Positions 35,499 to 42,536 of a stretch of DNA of 64,000 nt are shown here, piece after piece. How positions within the stretch are numbered: position 1 is the stretch's first letter; each line of letters begins with the position of its first letter. Origin of the DNA: Prosthecobacter sp. (GTDB lineage Bacteria; Verrucomicrobiota; Verrucomicrobiia; Verrucomicrobiales; Verrucomicrobiaceae); NCBI RefSeq assembly GCF_014879935.1, contig NZ_JACSRD010000198.1, forward strand, positions 1 through 64,000, written 5' to 3'. The translations under genes were made by a program, and so were the position numbers. The notes under the pieces are model-generated. The model worked only from the letters and a program-made list of their open reading frames with translations. It did not search any database and was not told the DNA's origin.

Positions 35499-36422
35499 TC
35501 ATTTCGTCGCCACTCCTTTTGCGAAGAGCCATGTGTGCATTTCCTCCTCTTCGAAGACTTTTCCCGGGATGCCGTGCCCGCCTGTGGGATACTCCGTGTA
35601 TTTGCATTCTTTGTCGCGCTTCAGGGCCTCCCACAGGTCGCGCGAGTATTTCACCTCGACGGTGGGATCGTCAGCCGCATGAAACAACCACAGGGGCACT
35701 TTTTTGAACGTGCTGGCCGTTTCCGGCCCGGTGCAGCCAGCGACGGCGACTCCCGCCGCAAAAAGACGTGTCTCCGTGTTGATCAGATGACAGGTGCCAA
35801 AGCCGCCCATCGAATAGCCGACGCAATAAACGCGTTCTTTGTCGATGGGCAGCGACTTGAGCAGTTCCTTCACCAGATCGATCGCTTCCTCGCCCGGTTT
35901 CGAGTTCCACGCCGAGCCGGTGCCGCCAAAGGGCTGGTAGCCGAGCGGCGCGAGGATGATGCACGGGTTCTTCTTGTAGCGGTCCTCTTTGGTGAAGCTC
36001 TTCATCCAGCCGCCCACCTGCTTGCCGTTTTCATCGTTCTGGCTGCGGCCATGCAGCGCGAGGATGAGCGGATATTTCTTCGCCGCGTCGAGTTCCTTCG
36101 CGCCATAGAGGGCAAAGGGCAGGTTCTTGTGCTTCGAGAGCGCCCAGTCGCCCGTGAGCAGCGCGGCAAACTCACCTTCGATCTTCTTTGGTGCCGTGGC
36201 TGGCGCTGCCGCGCCTTGTTGCCTCACAAAGGCCTGATCCGCAGCGGACAGACGGCTCAGCGGCACCGGCACGATCTGGCCGCTCGCCAGTTTCAGCATC
36301 ACTTGATCGCCATTGAGTGAAACAAGGTCGGCCTGGAGCTTTTTGCCATCACTGGAGGTCCACTCACGGGCCTCGGCGGAGAAGGTCACGACGAGCAGAA
36401 GGGCAGAAAGCAAGGTCTTCAT
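35499..36422 (-). CDS. Secreted alpha/beta-hydrolase esterase with SHD1-type domain
   Basis: 307 residues from the ATG at 36422, which starts a signal peptide (1-18) ending S-A-E-A. An SHD1-like domain (about 19-65) has R-E-W-T-S-S-D-G-K-K-L and V-P-L-S-R-L-S, close to the domain of the DUF1549 protein. The hydrolase domain (about 100-307) resembles prolyl-oligopeptidase/PHB-depolymerase-type esterases: A-L-H-G-R-S-Q-N-D-E-N-G-K, nucleophile in G-Y-S-M-G-G, acid residue in H-A-A-D-D-P-T-V, and His in G-G-H-G-I-P. Substrate could be an acetylated or feruloylated polysaccharide; this is inference. A -10-like TAGCAC lies about 20 nt upstream. Confidence 0.85.
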   Translation of the reverse strand: MKTLLSALLLVVTFSAEAREWTSSDGKKLQADLVSLNGDQVMLKLASGQIVPVPLSRLSAADQAFVRQQGAAAPATAPKKIEGEFAALLTGDWALSKHKNLPFALYGAKELDAAKKYPLILALHGRSQNDENGKQVGGWMKSFTKEDRYKKNPCIILAPLGYQPFGGTGSAWNSKPGEEAIDLVKELLKSLPIDKERVYCVGYSMGGFGTCHLINTETRLFAAGVAVAGCTGPETASTFKKVPLWLFHAADDPTVEVKYSRDLWEALKRDKECKYTEYPTGGHGIPGKVFEEEEMHTWLFAKGVATK

Positions 36423-36618
36423 GGCAAAGGCTGGGTGGCGTGTGCTAGAACAGAAGGCGCGCGTCATTGTTTCATGAAAGACACTGGAGGCGCTGTGATG
36501 AGGCGTGTGCTTGATCCAATCAGGGGGGAAAGATTGAGGGCGGAAAATTTAGAACCAGTCCTCCTGCCCCAAATGCTTGCACCCTGGCGCGGTGCTGCAG
36601 TGTCGGTCGATCATGGCT

Positions 36619-37821
36619 TCACGGTTTCCCGGCAGCTTTCCAAAGTTCCGCTTTGAGACTGACGTTATAAACACTGCCAGACGGGCTGCTCAGGGTGAAT
36701 TCCGCCGATTCGCCCGAGGCTATTTCCACAGCGTTTAGGGCGCTGATGTGCTCGTTTTGTGGATCCCCGCTTTTCTCCTTCAAGGTGCCCGAGATGGATA
36801 GCCCTGTGCTTTCCTTCCCTTCGGTCTGCTTTCTCACGTGGGATGCCACGAGGGTGAGTTCGAACAACACGCCCCGTCCGTCGGCGGGCGAGAGGCCCCA
36901 GGCGATTTTGGTCGGTTCTCCGAGCAAGGTGTACAACGTCGGCCGGCTGATGACACGCGCTTCCCCGCCGCGTCCGGCCGACATGTCGGAAATCACGCCA
37001 GAGATGCAAACCTGACCGGGGCGTTGATCCATGGCCGTGAGTTCTTGGAGCGCCGCTTCAAAGGCCTGACTGGTTGGCAACAGGCGAATCGAGTTGGTGG
37101 CTGCGTCCGTGGAAACCAGCGTGCTGGCGAATTCTGGATGCGCCTTGAGCAGGGTGGAGCCGGCCTGCTCCGCCGCGATGTACTTCAGCGTCACGGACTT
37201 GAGGTCCGTCATTTTGACAGCGTCTTGAGCAAGGTCAGCGACGGGCCTGCTTCGTTTCGCTGCCTCCCCCACTCCAGGCCGGTGTTCGCGGATGAACTCG
37301 GAGGGCGCCCAGTAGTTCTTTGTGCTCTTTTCATACTTTGAAGACTCCACGCCCATGCCGGGGGTCTTGCGCAGCTCAAAGTGCAGGTGTGAGCGATACA
37401 TGCCGTTGTTGTTTCCCAGCGTGCCGATCTTCTGCCCGCGCCGGACGCGTGCGCCGGCCTGCACGAAGCGCTGCTGGAGGTGATGATAGGACGATTCGCA
37501 GACCTGGAGCCTCCCCCTCGGATCCCAGTAGTTGTGCCGCATGATGATCACATGGCCATGGCCGCCGCCGGTGTTTTCAGAGAAGACCACCAATCCATGC
37601 GCGATGGCGTGCACTGGAGCGCCTAGGTCGCTGTCCGCCTCGCCGTCGCCATTCCAATCCTCGCCCGCGTGAGGCGCGTCTTTGCCAAACGCCTGACGCA
37701 TGAGGTGGAAGCCTGCTCCGTCCGGCGGTCCAACCGGGAAATCGAAGCCGTCCGCCACATCCGTCGGGTAGGCCGTCTCGTATGAAGCAAATCCCTGCTT
37801 CTCTTTCATCGCCTGCGACAT
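36619..37821 (-). CDS. M23-family metallopeptidase without visible signal peptide
   Basis: 400 residues. The N-terminal third is a LytM/M23 domain: H51 and D55 in H-A-G-E-D-W, then S-H-L-H-F-E-L-R with H145 and H147, the Zn ligands and catalytic His of lysostaphin-type endopeptidases. A G-D-G-E-A-D-S-D-L loop follows the first ligands. The remaining 230 residues are beta-rich and unrecognised. No signal peptide or membrane segment is seen, which is unusual for a peptidoglycan enzyme, and the start is fixed because the kinase stop lies 10 nt upstream. It belongs to the same run as the kinase and sigma factor genes, so it may be regulated by them or be a kinase substrate. Confidence 0.85.
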   Translation of the reverse strand: MSQAMKEKQGFASYETAYPTDVADGFDFPVGPPDGAGFHLMRQAFGKDAPHAGEDWNGDGEADSDLGAPVHAIAHGLVVFSENTGGGHGHVIIMRHNYWDPRGRLQVCESSYHHLQQRFVQAGARVRRGQKIGTLGNNNGMYRSHLHFELRKTPGMGVESSKYEKSTKNYWAPSEFIREHRPGVGEAAKRSRPVADLAQDAVKMTDLKSVTLKYIAAEQAGSTLLKAHPEFASTLVSTDAATNSIRLLPTSQAFEAALQELTAMDQRPGQVCISGVISDMSAGRGGEARVISRPTLYTLLGEPTKIAWGLSPADGRGVLFELTLVASHVRKQTEGKESTGLSISGTLKEKSGDPQNEHISALNAVEIASGESAEFTLSSPSGSVYNVSLKAELWKAAGKP

Positions 37822-37831
37822 CTGGCGGTAG

Positions 37832-38818
37832 CTAAAAAAAGCTCTGGGTGCTGCTCAGGGGCTTGTTTTCAGGGATGGCCGCTTCCACCTGTGTGCGAAA
37901 CTCCGCCGCCGTGGCAAAACGCAGCTCGGGTGTCTTTTCGAGGGCACGGAGAACGATTTCGTCGATGCGGATGTCCACTTGGACGCGTTTCGACGGCGCT
38001 TCGAGTTTGTCCTTCGGTCGCTCTCCAGTGAGCATCTCGTAAAGAACGACGCCGAGGCTGTAAATGTCCGCGCGGTGGTCGGCGTGGCCGTTTTGCTGCT
38101 CGGGGGCGGCGTAGGCGGGGGTACCGAGCGGAAACGTAGCCCGACTTTCCAAAGTCGGGTCACTGGGGCTGGGTTGAACGAACTCGGAAGTTCGTTCTAC
38201 GATCTTCGCGATGCCGAAGTCGGCGATCTTCACGACGCCGTTTTTGTCGATGAGGAGGTTCTCAGGTTTGATGTCGCGGTGGACGATGCCGTGGTCGTGG
38301 GCGCATTGCAGCGCATCACACACCGGCGGCACGATGCTGAGGGCTTCTTTGGGCGTGAGGCGCTTCGATTGGAGAAGTTGGCGGAGATTCACGCCGTCCA
38401 CAAACTCCATGAGCAAATAGTAGAAGCCGCTGGCCTGACCGAAGTCGAACACGCTGACGATGTGCGGATGATTCAGCGCGGCGAGGGCCTGCGCCTCTTT
38501 TTCAAAGCGGGCGGCGAACTGCGGATCATCCGCACGCTCGGGCGCGAGCAGTTTGAGCGCGACGAGGCGGTTCAGACTCTTTTGACGTGCTTTATATACC
38601 ACGCCCATGCCGCCGCGGCCGAGGCATTCGAGGATTTCGAGCTGCGGGAAGTGCGGTGCGAGTTCCTCCGGCGTCAGCGGGGGCAAAGAGGCGTTCGTCT
38701 CGCCAGCTTGAGTCGGTTGCACGATCTGGGCCATCAGGCAGCGAGGACACAAACCTGACGTGGCATCCGGCATGTTGGCACCGCACTGTGGGCATGGAAT
38801 GACTTGGGAAGCGTTCAT
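37832..38818 (-). CDS. Ser/Thr protein kinase with zinc ribbon and repeat-derived activation-loop insert
   Basis: 328 residues. An N-terminal zinc ribbon (Cys9, Cys12, Cys24, Cys27) precedes a Hanks-type kinase domain (about 60-320): G-R-G-G-M-G glycine loop, Lys89, H-R-D-I-K-P-E-N (180-187), D-F-G (200-202) and A-P-E (238-240). Residues 207-228, between D-F-G and G-T-P-A-Y, are encoded by a palindromic repeat (nt 38136-38200) and have low-complexity sequence. There is no membrane segment, so it is cytoplasmic. The ECF sigma gene ends 42 nt upstream and an M23 gene starts 10 nt downstream. ECF-kinase pairs are known in planctomycetes and verrucomicrobia; the kinase probably tunes the sigma factor. 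Confidence 0.92.
   Translation of the reverse strand: MNASQVIPCPQCGANMPDATSGLCPRCLMAQIVQPTQAGETNASLPPLTPEELAPHFPQLEILECLGRGGMGVVYKARQKSLNRLVALKLLAPERADDPQFAARFEKEAQALAALNHPHIVSVFDFGQASGFYYLLMEFVDGVNLRQLLQSKRLTPKEALSIVPPVCDALQCAHDHGIVHRDIKPENLLIDKNGVVKIADFGIAKIVERTSEFVQPSPSDPTLESRATFPLGTPAYAAPEQQNGHADHRADIYSLGVVLYEMLTGERPKDKLEAPSKRVQVDIRIDEIVLRALEKTPELRFATAAEFRTQVEAAIPENKPLSSTQSFF
38136..38200. repeat. Two-hairpin palindromic element inside the kinase gene
   Basis: CCCGACTTT/AAAGTCGGG (38140-38148 with 38151-38159, 2-nt loop) and GAACGAACT/AGTTCGTTC (38176-38184 with 38189-38197, 4-nt loop), both perfect 9-bp stems, joined by 16 nt and flanked by GTAG and CTAC. It lies in frame in the activation segment. 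The structure matches small extragenic palindromic repeats rather than coding constraint. Confidence 0.8.
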
Positions 38819-38860
38819 GCTGATGTCCTGATGCGAAAAGCCGGATTCATAACCGCTTTT

Positions 38861-39589
38861 TCACCGGCTGAGGGCGGCGAAAAGACTTTCCAGCTCCTGC
38901 TGCACCATCGCCGGATCATCCAAGGTGCTGGCGATCTCCGCCTTCACACACTCTCGCAGCCGTTTCTTCAAACGGTGAACGGCCATGCGGAAAGCTTCGA
39001 TGTTCAGGCCGCATTCCGCCGCCAGAGCGGCCTGGCCACCGTGAACGCCGTCGCCCGTCAGCAACGGGCAGGCTGCACGGAAGAAGGATTCGCGGCCTTC
39101 CTCGACGCATTCGAGCCGCAGAGCGTCCAGGCCGCGTGCCAGCACAGTAACCGCCCATTGTCGGTCGAATTCGGCATCGGGGGAGAGTTGGCGCATGTCC
39201 GCCAGTTGAGCCGCTTCTTCGTTTTCCAAAGAAACGTCCTCCTTGCCGCCTCCTCGTTTCAATCGGGCCGCCGATTCGCGATGTCGGGACAGAAAATGTT
39301 TCACCGCTCCGAGCAGATAGGCACGAAACCGGCCCCGGTCGCGTTGAGCACCACGAATTGAGCCTCCAGCAAGCATTTCGGCAAAGAAGCTATGGCTCAT
39401 CTCCTGCGCAGCGTCGGCGTCACGCAGTTCACAGCGCAGATAAGCCAGCAGGGGTTCGTAGTAGGCGTCGCACAGGTCGGCGAGCGCACTGCGGCCCTCG
39501 TCAGAGTCTGACTGGGCTGCACAAACGGAGGTCCAGCGCGTGGTGTGAAACGTGCCGGTGCGGGGCGGGGGAGCAGGTGCCAAAGTCAT
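38861..39589 (-). CDS. ECF-type RNA polymerase sigma factor
   Basis: 242 residues from the ATG at 39589; an upstream in-frame ATG at 39637 is less likely because T-F-H-T-T-R-W-T-S-V is the usual N-terminus of this subgroup. Region 2 runs about 35-105, with A-L-A-D-L-C-D-A-Y-Y-E-P-L-L-A-Y and the A-A-Q-E-M-S-H-S-F-F core-binding segment. Region 4 (about 165-230) has a helix-turn-helix around A-L-A-A-E-C-G-L-N-I-E-A-F-R-M-A-V-H-R. The D-A-A-Q-E segment and F-H-T-T-R-W start resemble the ECF sigma factors linked to Ser/Thr kinases in the PVC group, as here. No anti-sigma gene is adjacent. Confidence 0.88.
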   Translation of the reverse strand: MTLAPAPPPRTGTFHTTRWTSVCAAQSDSDEGRSALADLCDAYYEPLLAYLRCELRDADAAQEMSHSFFAEMLAGGSIRGAQRDRGRFRAYLLGAVKHFLSRHRESAARLKRGGGKEDVSLENEEAAQLADMRQLSPDAEFDRQWAVTVLARGLDALRLECVEEGRESFFRAACPLLTGDGVHGGQAALAAECGLNIEAFRMAVHRLKKRLRECVKAEIASTLDDPAMVQQELESLFAALSR

Positions 39590-39664
39590 GTCCAACGGGC
39601 ACAGCGTGCCACATTTGCCTGACGTTTTGGAAGCCAAACCTCACGGGCTGATTTCCCCACACCC

Positions 39665-40540
39665 TCAAACAGCCTGCCGGCAGGCCTTGATCGTGTTCGC
39701 CATGAGCATGGCGATGGTCATGGGCCCGACGCCGCCGGGAACGGGGGTGATCGCGCGGCATTTGGGCGCGACTTCGTCGAAGGCGACGTCGCCGACGAGC
39801 TTGTAGCCCTTATCACTGGACGGGTCGTCCACGCGGTTGATGCCGACGTCGATGACAACGGCACCTTCCTTGACGTGCTCCGCCTTGAGGAAATGCGGGC
39901 GGCCGATGGCAGCGATGATGATGTCGGCAGTCTTGGTGATCGCGGCGAGATCGCGCGTGCGGGAGTGTGTGACGGTCACGGTGGCGTCGCCGCCTTTGCC
40001 CTTGGCCATCAAAAGCAGTGCCATCGGCTTGCCGACGATCATGCTGCGGCCGACCACAACGGCGTGCGCGCCGCTTGTTTCGATCCCGGCATCGATCAGC
40101 AGGCGCTGGCAGCCGAGGGGCGTGCAGGGCACGAAGCCGGTGGGGTCCTCCAGGGCCAGTTTGGCGACGTTCACGGGATGGAAGCCGTCCACGTCCTTGG
40201 CCGGATCAATCGCTCGCACGATGGCGGCTTCGTCGATGTGTTTAGGTGGCGGGCTTTGCACGAGAATGCCGTGGATGGCCGGGTCATTGTTCAAAGCGTG
40301 GACATGCGCGAGCAACTCGTCCTGGGTGGTGGTGGCGGGAAGCTCCAGTTTGACCGAGTGCAGGCCCAGATCGCGACATTTTTTGTCCTTGGAGCGGACG
40401 TAGGCGCGGGAAGCAGGATCATCACCGACCAGAACGACGGCGAGGCCTGGTTTGCGTCCTTGGGCGGCCAGATCCGCGATGTCGCGGCGGCATTCTTCGA
40501 GGACTTTTTCAGCGACGGCAGTTCCAGAAATCAGAGTCAT
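39665..40540 (-). CDS. folD: Methylenetetrahydrofolate dehydrogenase / cyclohydrolase
   Basis: 291 residues, normal for the family. FolD interconverts 5,10-methylene-, methenyl- and 10-formyl-tetrahydrofolate using NADP. Signatures: [18 protein letters not shown] with the catalytic Lys, Q-S-P-P-P-K-H-I-D, the G-R-S-M-I-V-G-K-P nucleotide-binding block, and [10 protein letters not shown] near the end. It follows the small ribbon-helix-helix operon by 30 nt, so it may be co-transcribed with it, and precedes the sigma factor gene by 75 nt. It works in one-carbon metabolism with the SHMT half of the RpiB-GlyA fusion at 54.2 kb. Confidence 0.96.
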   Translation of the reverse strand: MTLISGTAVAEKVLEECRRDIADLAAQGRKPGLAVVLVGDDPASRAYVRSKDKKCRDLGLHSVKLELPATTTQDELLAHVHALNNDPAIHGILVQSPPPKHIDEAAIVRAIDPAKDVDGFHPVNVAKLALEDPTGFVPCTPLGCQRLLIDAGIETSGAHAVVVGRSMIVGKPMALLLMAKGKGGDATVTVTHSRTRDLAAITKTADIIIAAIGRPHFLKAEHVKEGAVVIDVGINRVDDPSSDKGYKLVGDVAFDEVAPKCRAITPVPGGVGPMTIAMLMANTIKACRQAV

Positions 40541-40570
40541 GCGCCTCGGTGGCGCAGGGAGGGCGGCATT

Positions 40571-40777
40571 TCAAGCCGCCAGCATCTTCCGGCGGCCGCT
40601 CTGCGCCAGCATGGCGGCGAGTTCCGGCATGTAACGGGTGATTTCGTGGGAGAGCATCGACAGCCGCGTCTCGGACTTCCAGTTGCCCTTCAGGCTGCGG
40701 TCCGTGTCGGTCATCTCGACCTCGACGAGCGTGGAAAAGACGGCGGAGTCGGCTTGGAGATCAAGTTGCAGGGTCAT
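40571..40777 (-). CDS. Small conserved-looking protein, translationally coupled
   Basis: 68 residues from the ATG at 40777, which overlaps the stop of the upstream gene by four bases (ATGA). Sequence features: a short beta-like start (T-L-Q-L-D-L-Q-A-D-S-A-V-F-S-T-L), a central R-S-L-K-G-N-W-K-S-E segment, then a helix with R-L-S-M-L-S-H-E-I-T-R-Y and a basic end. No signal peptide or recognised family. The four-base overlap and size suggest a two-gene unit with the ribbon-helix-helix protein, like an antitoxin-toxin pair or a DNA-binding complex; there is no direct evidence of toxicity. Confidence 0.55.
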   Translation of the reverse strand: MTLQLDLQADSAVFSTLVEVEMTDTDRSLKGNWKSETRLSMLSHEITRYMPELAAMLAQSGRRKMLAA

Positions 40778-41025
40778 GATGTGAGGGCAGGTTGGTCGGG
40801 CGTGACCAGGACGAGTTCCCCGTCCTTGAGCGCCCATTTGCGTCTTTCCAAAGCACCCGTGTTCAACATGGCATCAATCCCATTGCTCAGAAGCATCCTC
40901 GCCGCCTCGGCGGGGCTGCTGCCAAACGTGCCCTTCAAGGTCAGGTCTTCGAGATACTGCTTGATCTGCGGGGTGACCGCGATCGTCAGCGAGAGTGAAT
41001 CGAAGGTGTTTGAGGGGCGGGCCAT
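40774..41025 (-). CDS. Ribbon-helix-helix-like DNA-binding protein
   Basis: 83 residues from the ATG at 41025; an upstream ATG at 41052 would extend into the operator-like repeats. The core S-L-S-L-T-I-A-V-T-P-Q-I-K-Q-Y-L-E-D (about 7-25) followed by S-S-P-A-E-A-A-R-M-L-L-S-N-G-I fits a beta strand plus two helices of the RHH/CopG/MetJ-type fold. A promoter with a direct repeat lies right over the predicted start point, which fits autorepression. It is coupled by ATGA overlap to the 68-residue gene, then folD. Likely a small transcriptional regulator. Confidence 0.65.
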   Translation of the reverse strand: MARPSNTFDSLSLTIAVTPQIKQYLEDLTLKGTFGSSPAEAARMLLSNGIDAMLNTGALERRKWALKDGELVLVTPDQPALTS

Positions 41026-41029
41026 CCAA

Positions 41030-41048
41030 TAATAACCGGGTAATAACC
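41030..41048. promoter_or_regulatory. Operator-like direct repeat of the RHH operon
   Basis: Two copies of TAATAACC (41030-41037 and 41041-41048), 11 bp centre to centre, so on the same helix face. They sit over the predicted transcription start and just before the start codon at 41025. A related sequence, CCGGTTAAAACCCC (41111-41124), compares with CCGGGTAATAACCCC (41036-41050). Confidence 0.55.
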
Positions 41049-41050
41049 CC

Positions 41051-41080
41051 ATTTTAATTCCAACCTGGGCCGATGGTCAA
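41051..41080 (-). promoter_or_regulatory. Promoter of the RHH operon
   Basis: Minus strand: TTGACC (41080-41075), an 18-nt spacer and TAAAAT (41056-41051). Expected start near 41044, inside the direct repeat. The -35 side also overlaps a perfect 7-bp inverted repeat, CCAACCT/AGGTTGG (41060-41066 and 41080-41086). Confidence 0.6.
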
Positions 41081-41205
41081 GGTTGGTGTGGGTTTATTTG
41101 AGGTTTTTATCCGGTTAAAACCCCTGGTTTAATTAAGTTTTCTTAAATAACTGTGACTTTTCGATGGAAATCAGGCTGTTGGGGCGTTCTGAGCGGCTCA
41201 TTTTT

Positions 41206-41913
41206 ATGAAAACCCGCTCCATTGCCTCTCTCTCTGCCGTTGCCTTCATGGCTGCCGCCTTCCTGAACCTCCGCGCCGAAACCAAGGGGGATGGTGAGTG
41301 GCAAAAATGGTTCGCCGACGGCTCCCTCCAAGGCGGGCAGATCATCAGCGGTCAGGCCACCTACAAGGTGGAAGATGGCGTCCTGGTCGGCACCACCACA
41401 GACGGAAGCCCGAACACCTTCCTGGCCATCGGTCCATTCAAGGACTTTGAACTCGAGTTCGACGTGAAGGTGGATGACGAACTCAATTCCGGCGTGCAGG
41501 TGCGCAGCCACATCGCCAAGGAAGGCGATCCGGTGCCTGAAGGCAGCAAAAGCGGCAAGCCGAACCCTCCCGGCCGCCTTTTTGGCCCCCAATGCGAGAT
41601 CGCGATCAATGGCACTGCCGGCGACTTCTACGACGAGGCCCGTCGCGGCACGTGGTGGAGCATTCTCACCAAGACGGAAGCCGTGCGGACTGACGCGGCG
41701 AAGGCGGCCTTCAAAAAAGGCGAGTGGAACCACTACCGCATCGTGGTGAAGGGCGACCACTACCAAAGCTTTGTGAATGGCGTGGCGACTGCTGATTTCA
41801 GCCAGCCCGGTGATCCTGAAGGCTATATCGGCTTCCAGGTGCACGGCATCAAGAAGGGCAGCGGCCCCTACAGCGTGCGTTGGCGCAATGTGAAGTTCCG
41901 CGAGACGAAGTAA
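41206..41913 (+). CDS. DUF1080 (3-keto-disaccharide hydrolase) family protein
   Basis: 235 residues from the ATG at 41206, which opens a signal peptide (about 1-24) ending L-R-A; an in-frame ATG at 41164 lacks this. The domain is a concanavalin-like beta-sandwich: F-E-L-E-F-D-V-K-V, N-S-G-V-Q-V-R-S-H, Y-D-E-A-R-R-G-T-W-W, and G-Y-I-G-F-Q-V-H-G-I near the end. DUF1080 domains are expanded in the PVC group; some cleave 3-keto-glycosides. Secreted or periplasmic. The region before it (41026-41205) is AT-rich compared with the neighbourhood and shared with the divergent RHH operon. The 3' end overlaps the convergent unknown gene by 46 bases. Confidence 0.88.
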   Translation: MKTRSIASLSAVAFMAAAFLNLRAETKGDGEWQKWFADGSLQGGQIISGQATYKVEDGVLVGTTTDGSPNTFLAIGPFKDFELEFDVKVDDELNSGVQVRSHIAKEGDPVPEGSKSGKPNPPGRLFGPQCEIAINGTAGDFYDEARRGTWWSILTKTEAVRTDAAKAAFKKGEWNHYRIVVKGDHYQSFVNGVATADFSQPGDPEGYIGFQVHGIKKGSGPYSVRWRNVKFRETK

Positions 41914-42536
41914 CCGAGCAGGACAAAGACCAACGACGAGGCCATCACCGTCTGCCAGCGACGCCACCATGGCGTCCAGTGGACGGAGATGGCCTTTGAT
42001 TTGTCGCCGGCGAGGAGAAGCATCCACTTCGGCGGGGCGGAAGGATCTGCGTCGTCGTGCGTCCAGAGCAGGACGTCGTGGAGGCGGCCTTTGGGCATTT
42101 CAAAGACGATTTCCGGCGTCTCACTGCGCCACTGCCAGGACGCTGTGATCAGCGCGTGCGACTGCGTTTCGGTATCGGATGGCAGATAGGCCGCCGGGGC
42201 GAAATCTGCCCAGTTTTGATGCTGCGAGAGGCTGGGGGCTGCCAGTTCCGTCAAAGGCAGCAGTTTATCCGCCTGTCGCAGCCGGACCGGGTCCTGCAGT
42301 GCTTTTCGCGCCTCCGTTTCATCCGCGATCAGAGGATTGCCGCCAAAGTCTGCGGTGACATCGAGACGCACCTCTGCGTCCGGCAGTAAAGTGAGCTTGG
42401 CGCTCAAAAACTCGGCCCCATGTCCCAAAGCACCCAGGGGGTAAGTCAGAATGACGAATGCAGAAATCCGAATGACGAATGAGCGGATGGTCTGGGGCAT
42501 CTGCGATTCGTCATTCGGGATTTCGGGTGTCGTCAT
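41868..42536 (-). CDS. Unknown secreted or membrane protein with repeat-encoded signal sequence
   Basis: 222 residues from the ATG at 42536, which overlaps the stop of the NHL gene (ATGA); an internal ATG at 42503 is an alternative start. Residues about 5-33 are encoded by a heptamer-rich palindromic repeat yet supply the hydrophobic signal-like stretch (S-F-V-I-R-I-S-A-F-V-I-L-T), ending G-A-L-G-H-G. The mature part is beta-rich (L-T-L-L-P-D-A-E-V-R-L-D-V-T), and a single membrane helix lies near residues 195-215 with a basic R-Q-R-T-L end. I do not recognise the family. The 3' end lies inside the convergent DUF1080 gene. Confidence 0.6.
   Translation of the reverse strand: MTTPEIPNDESQMPQTIRSFVIRISAFVILTYPLGALGHGAEFLSAKLTLLPDAEVRLDVTADFGGNPLIADETEARKALQDPVRLRQADKLLPLTELAAPSLSQHQNWADFAPAAYLPSDTETQSHALITASWQWRSETPEIVFEMPKGRLHDVLLWTHDDADPSAPPKWMLLLAGDKSKAISVHWTPWWRRWQTVMASSLVFVLLGYFVSRNFTLRQRTL
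42440..42524. repeat. Heptamer-based palindromic element in coding DNA
   Basis: Inverted arms 42463-42480 and 42506-42524 (GAAATCCGAATGACGAAT against its complement with one extra G), 25-nt loop. The left side (from about 42440) is a 7-nt periodic run of units like GAATGAC. It overlaps the first 30 codons of the minus-strand gene. Confidence 0.7.
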
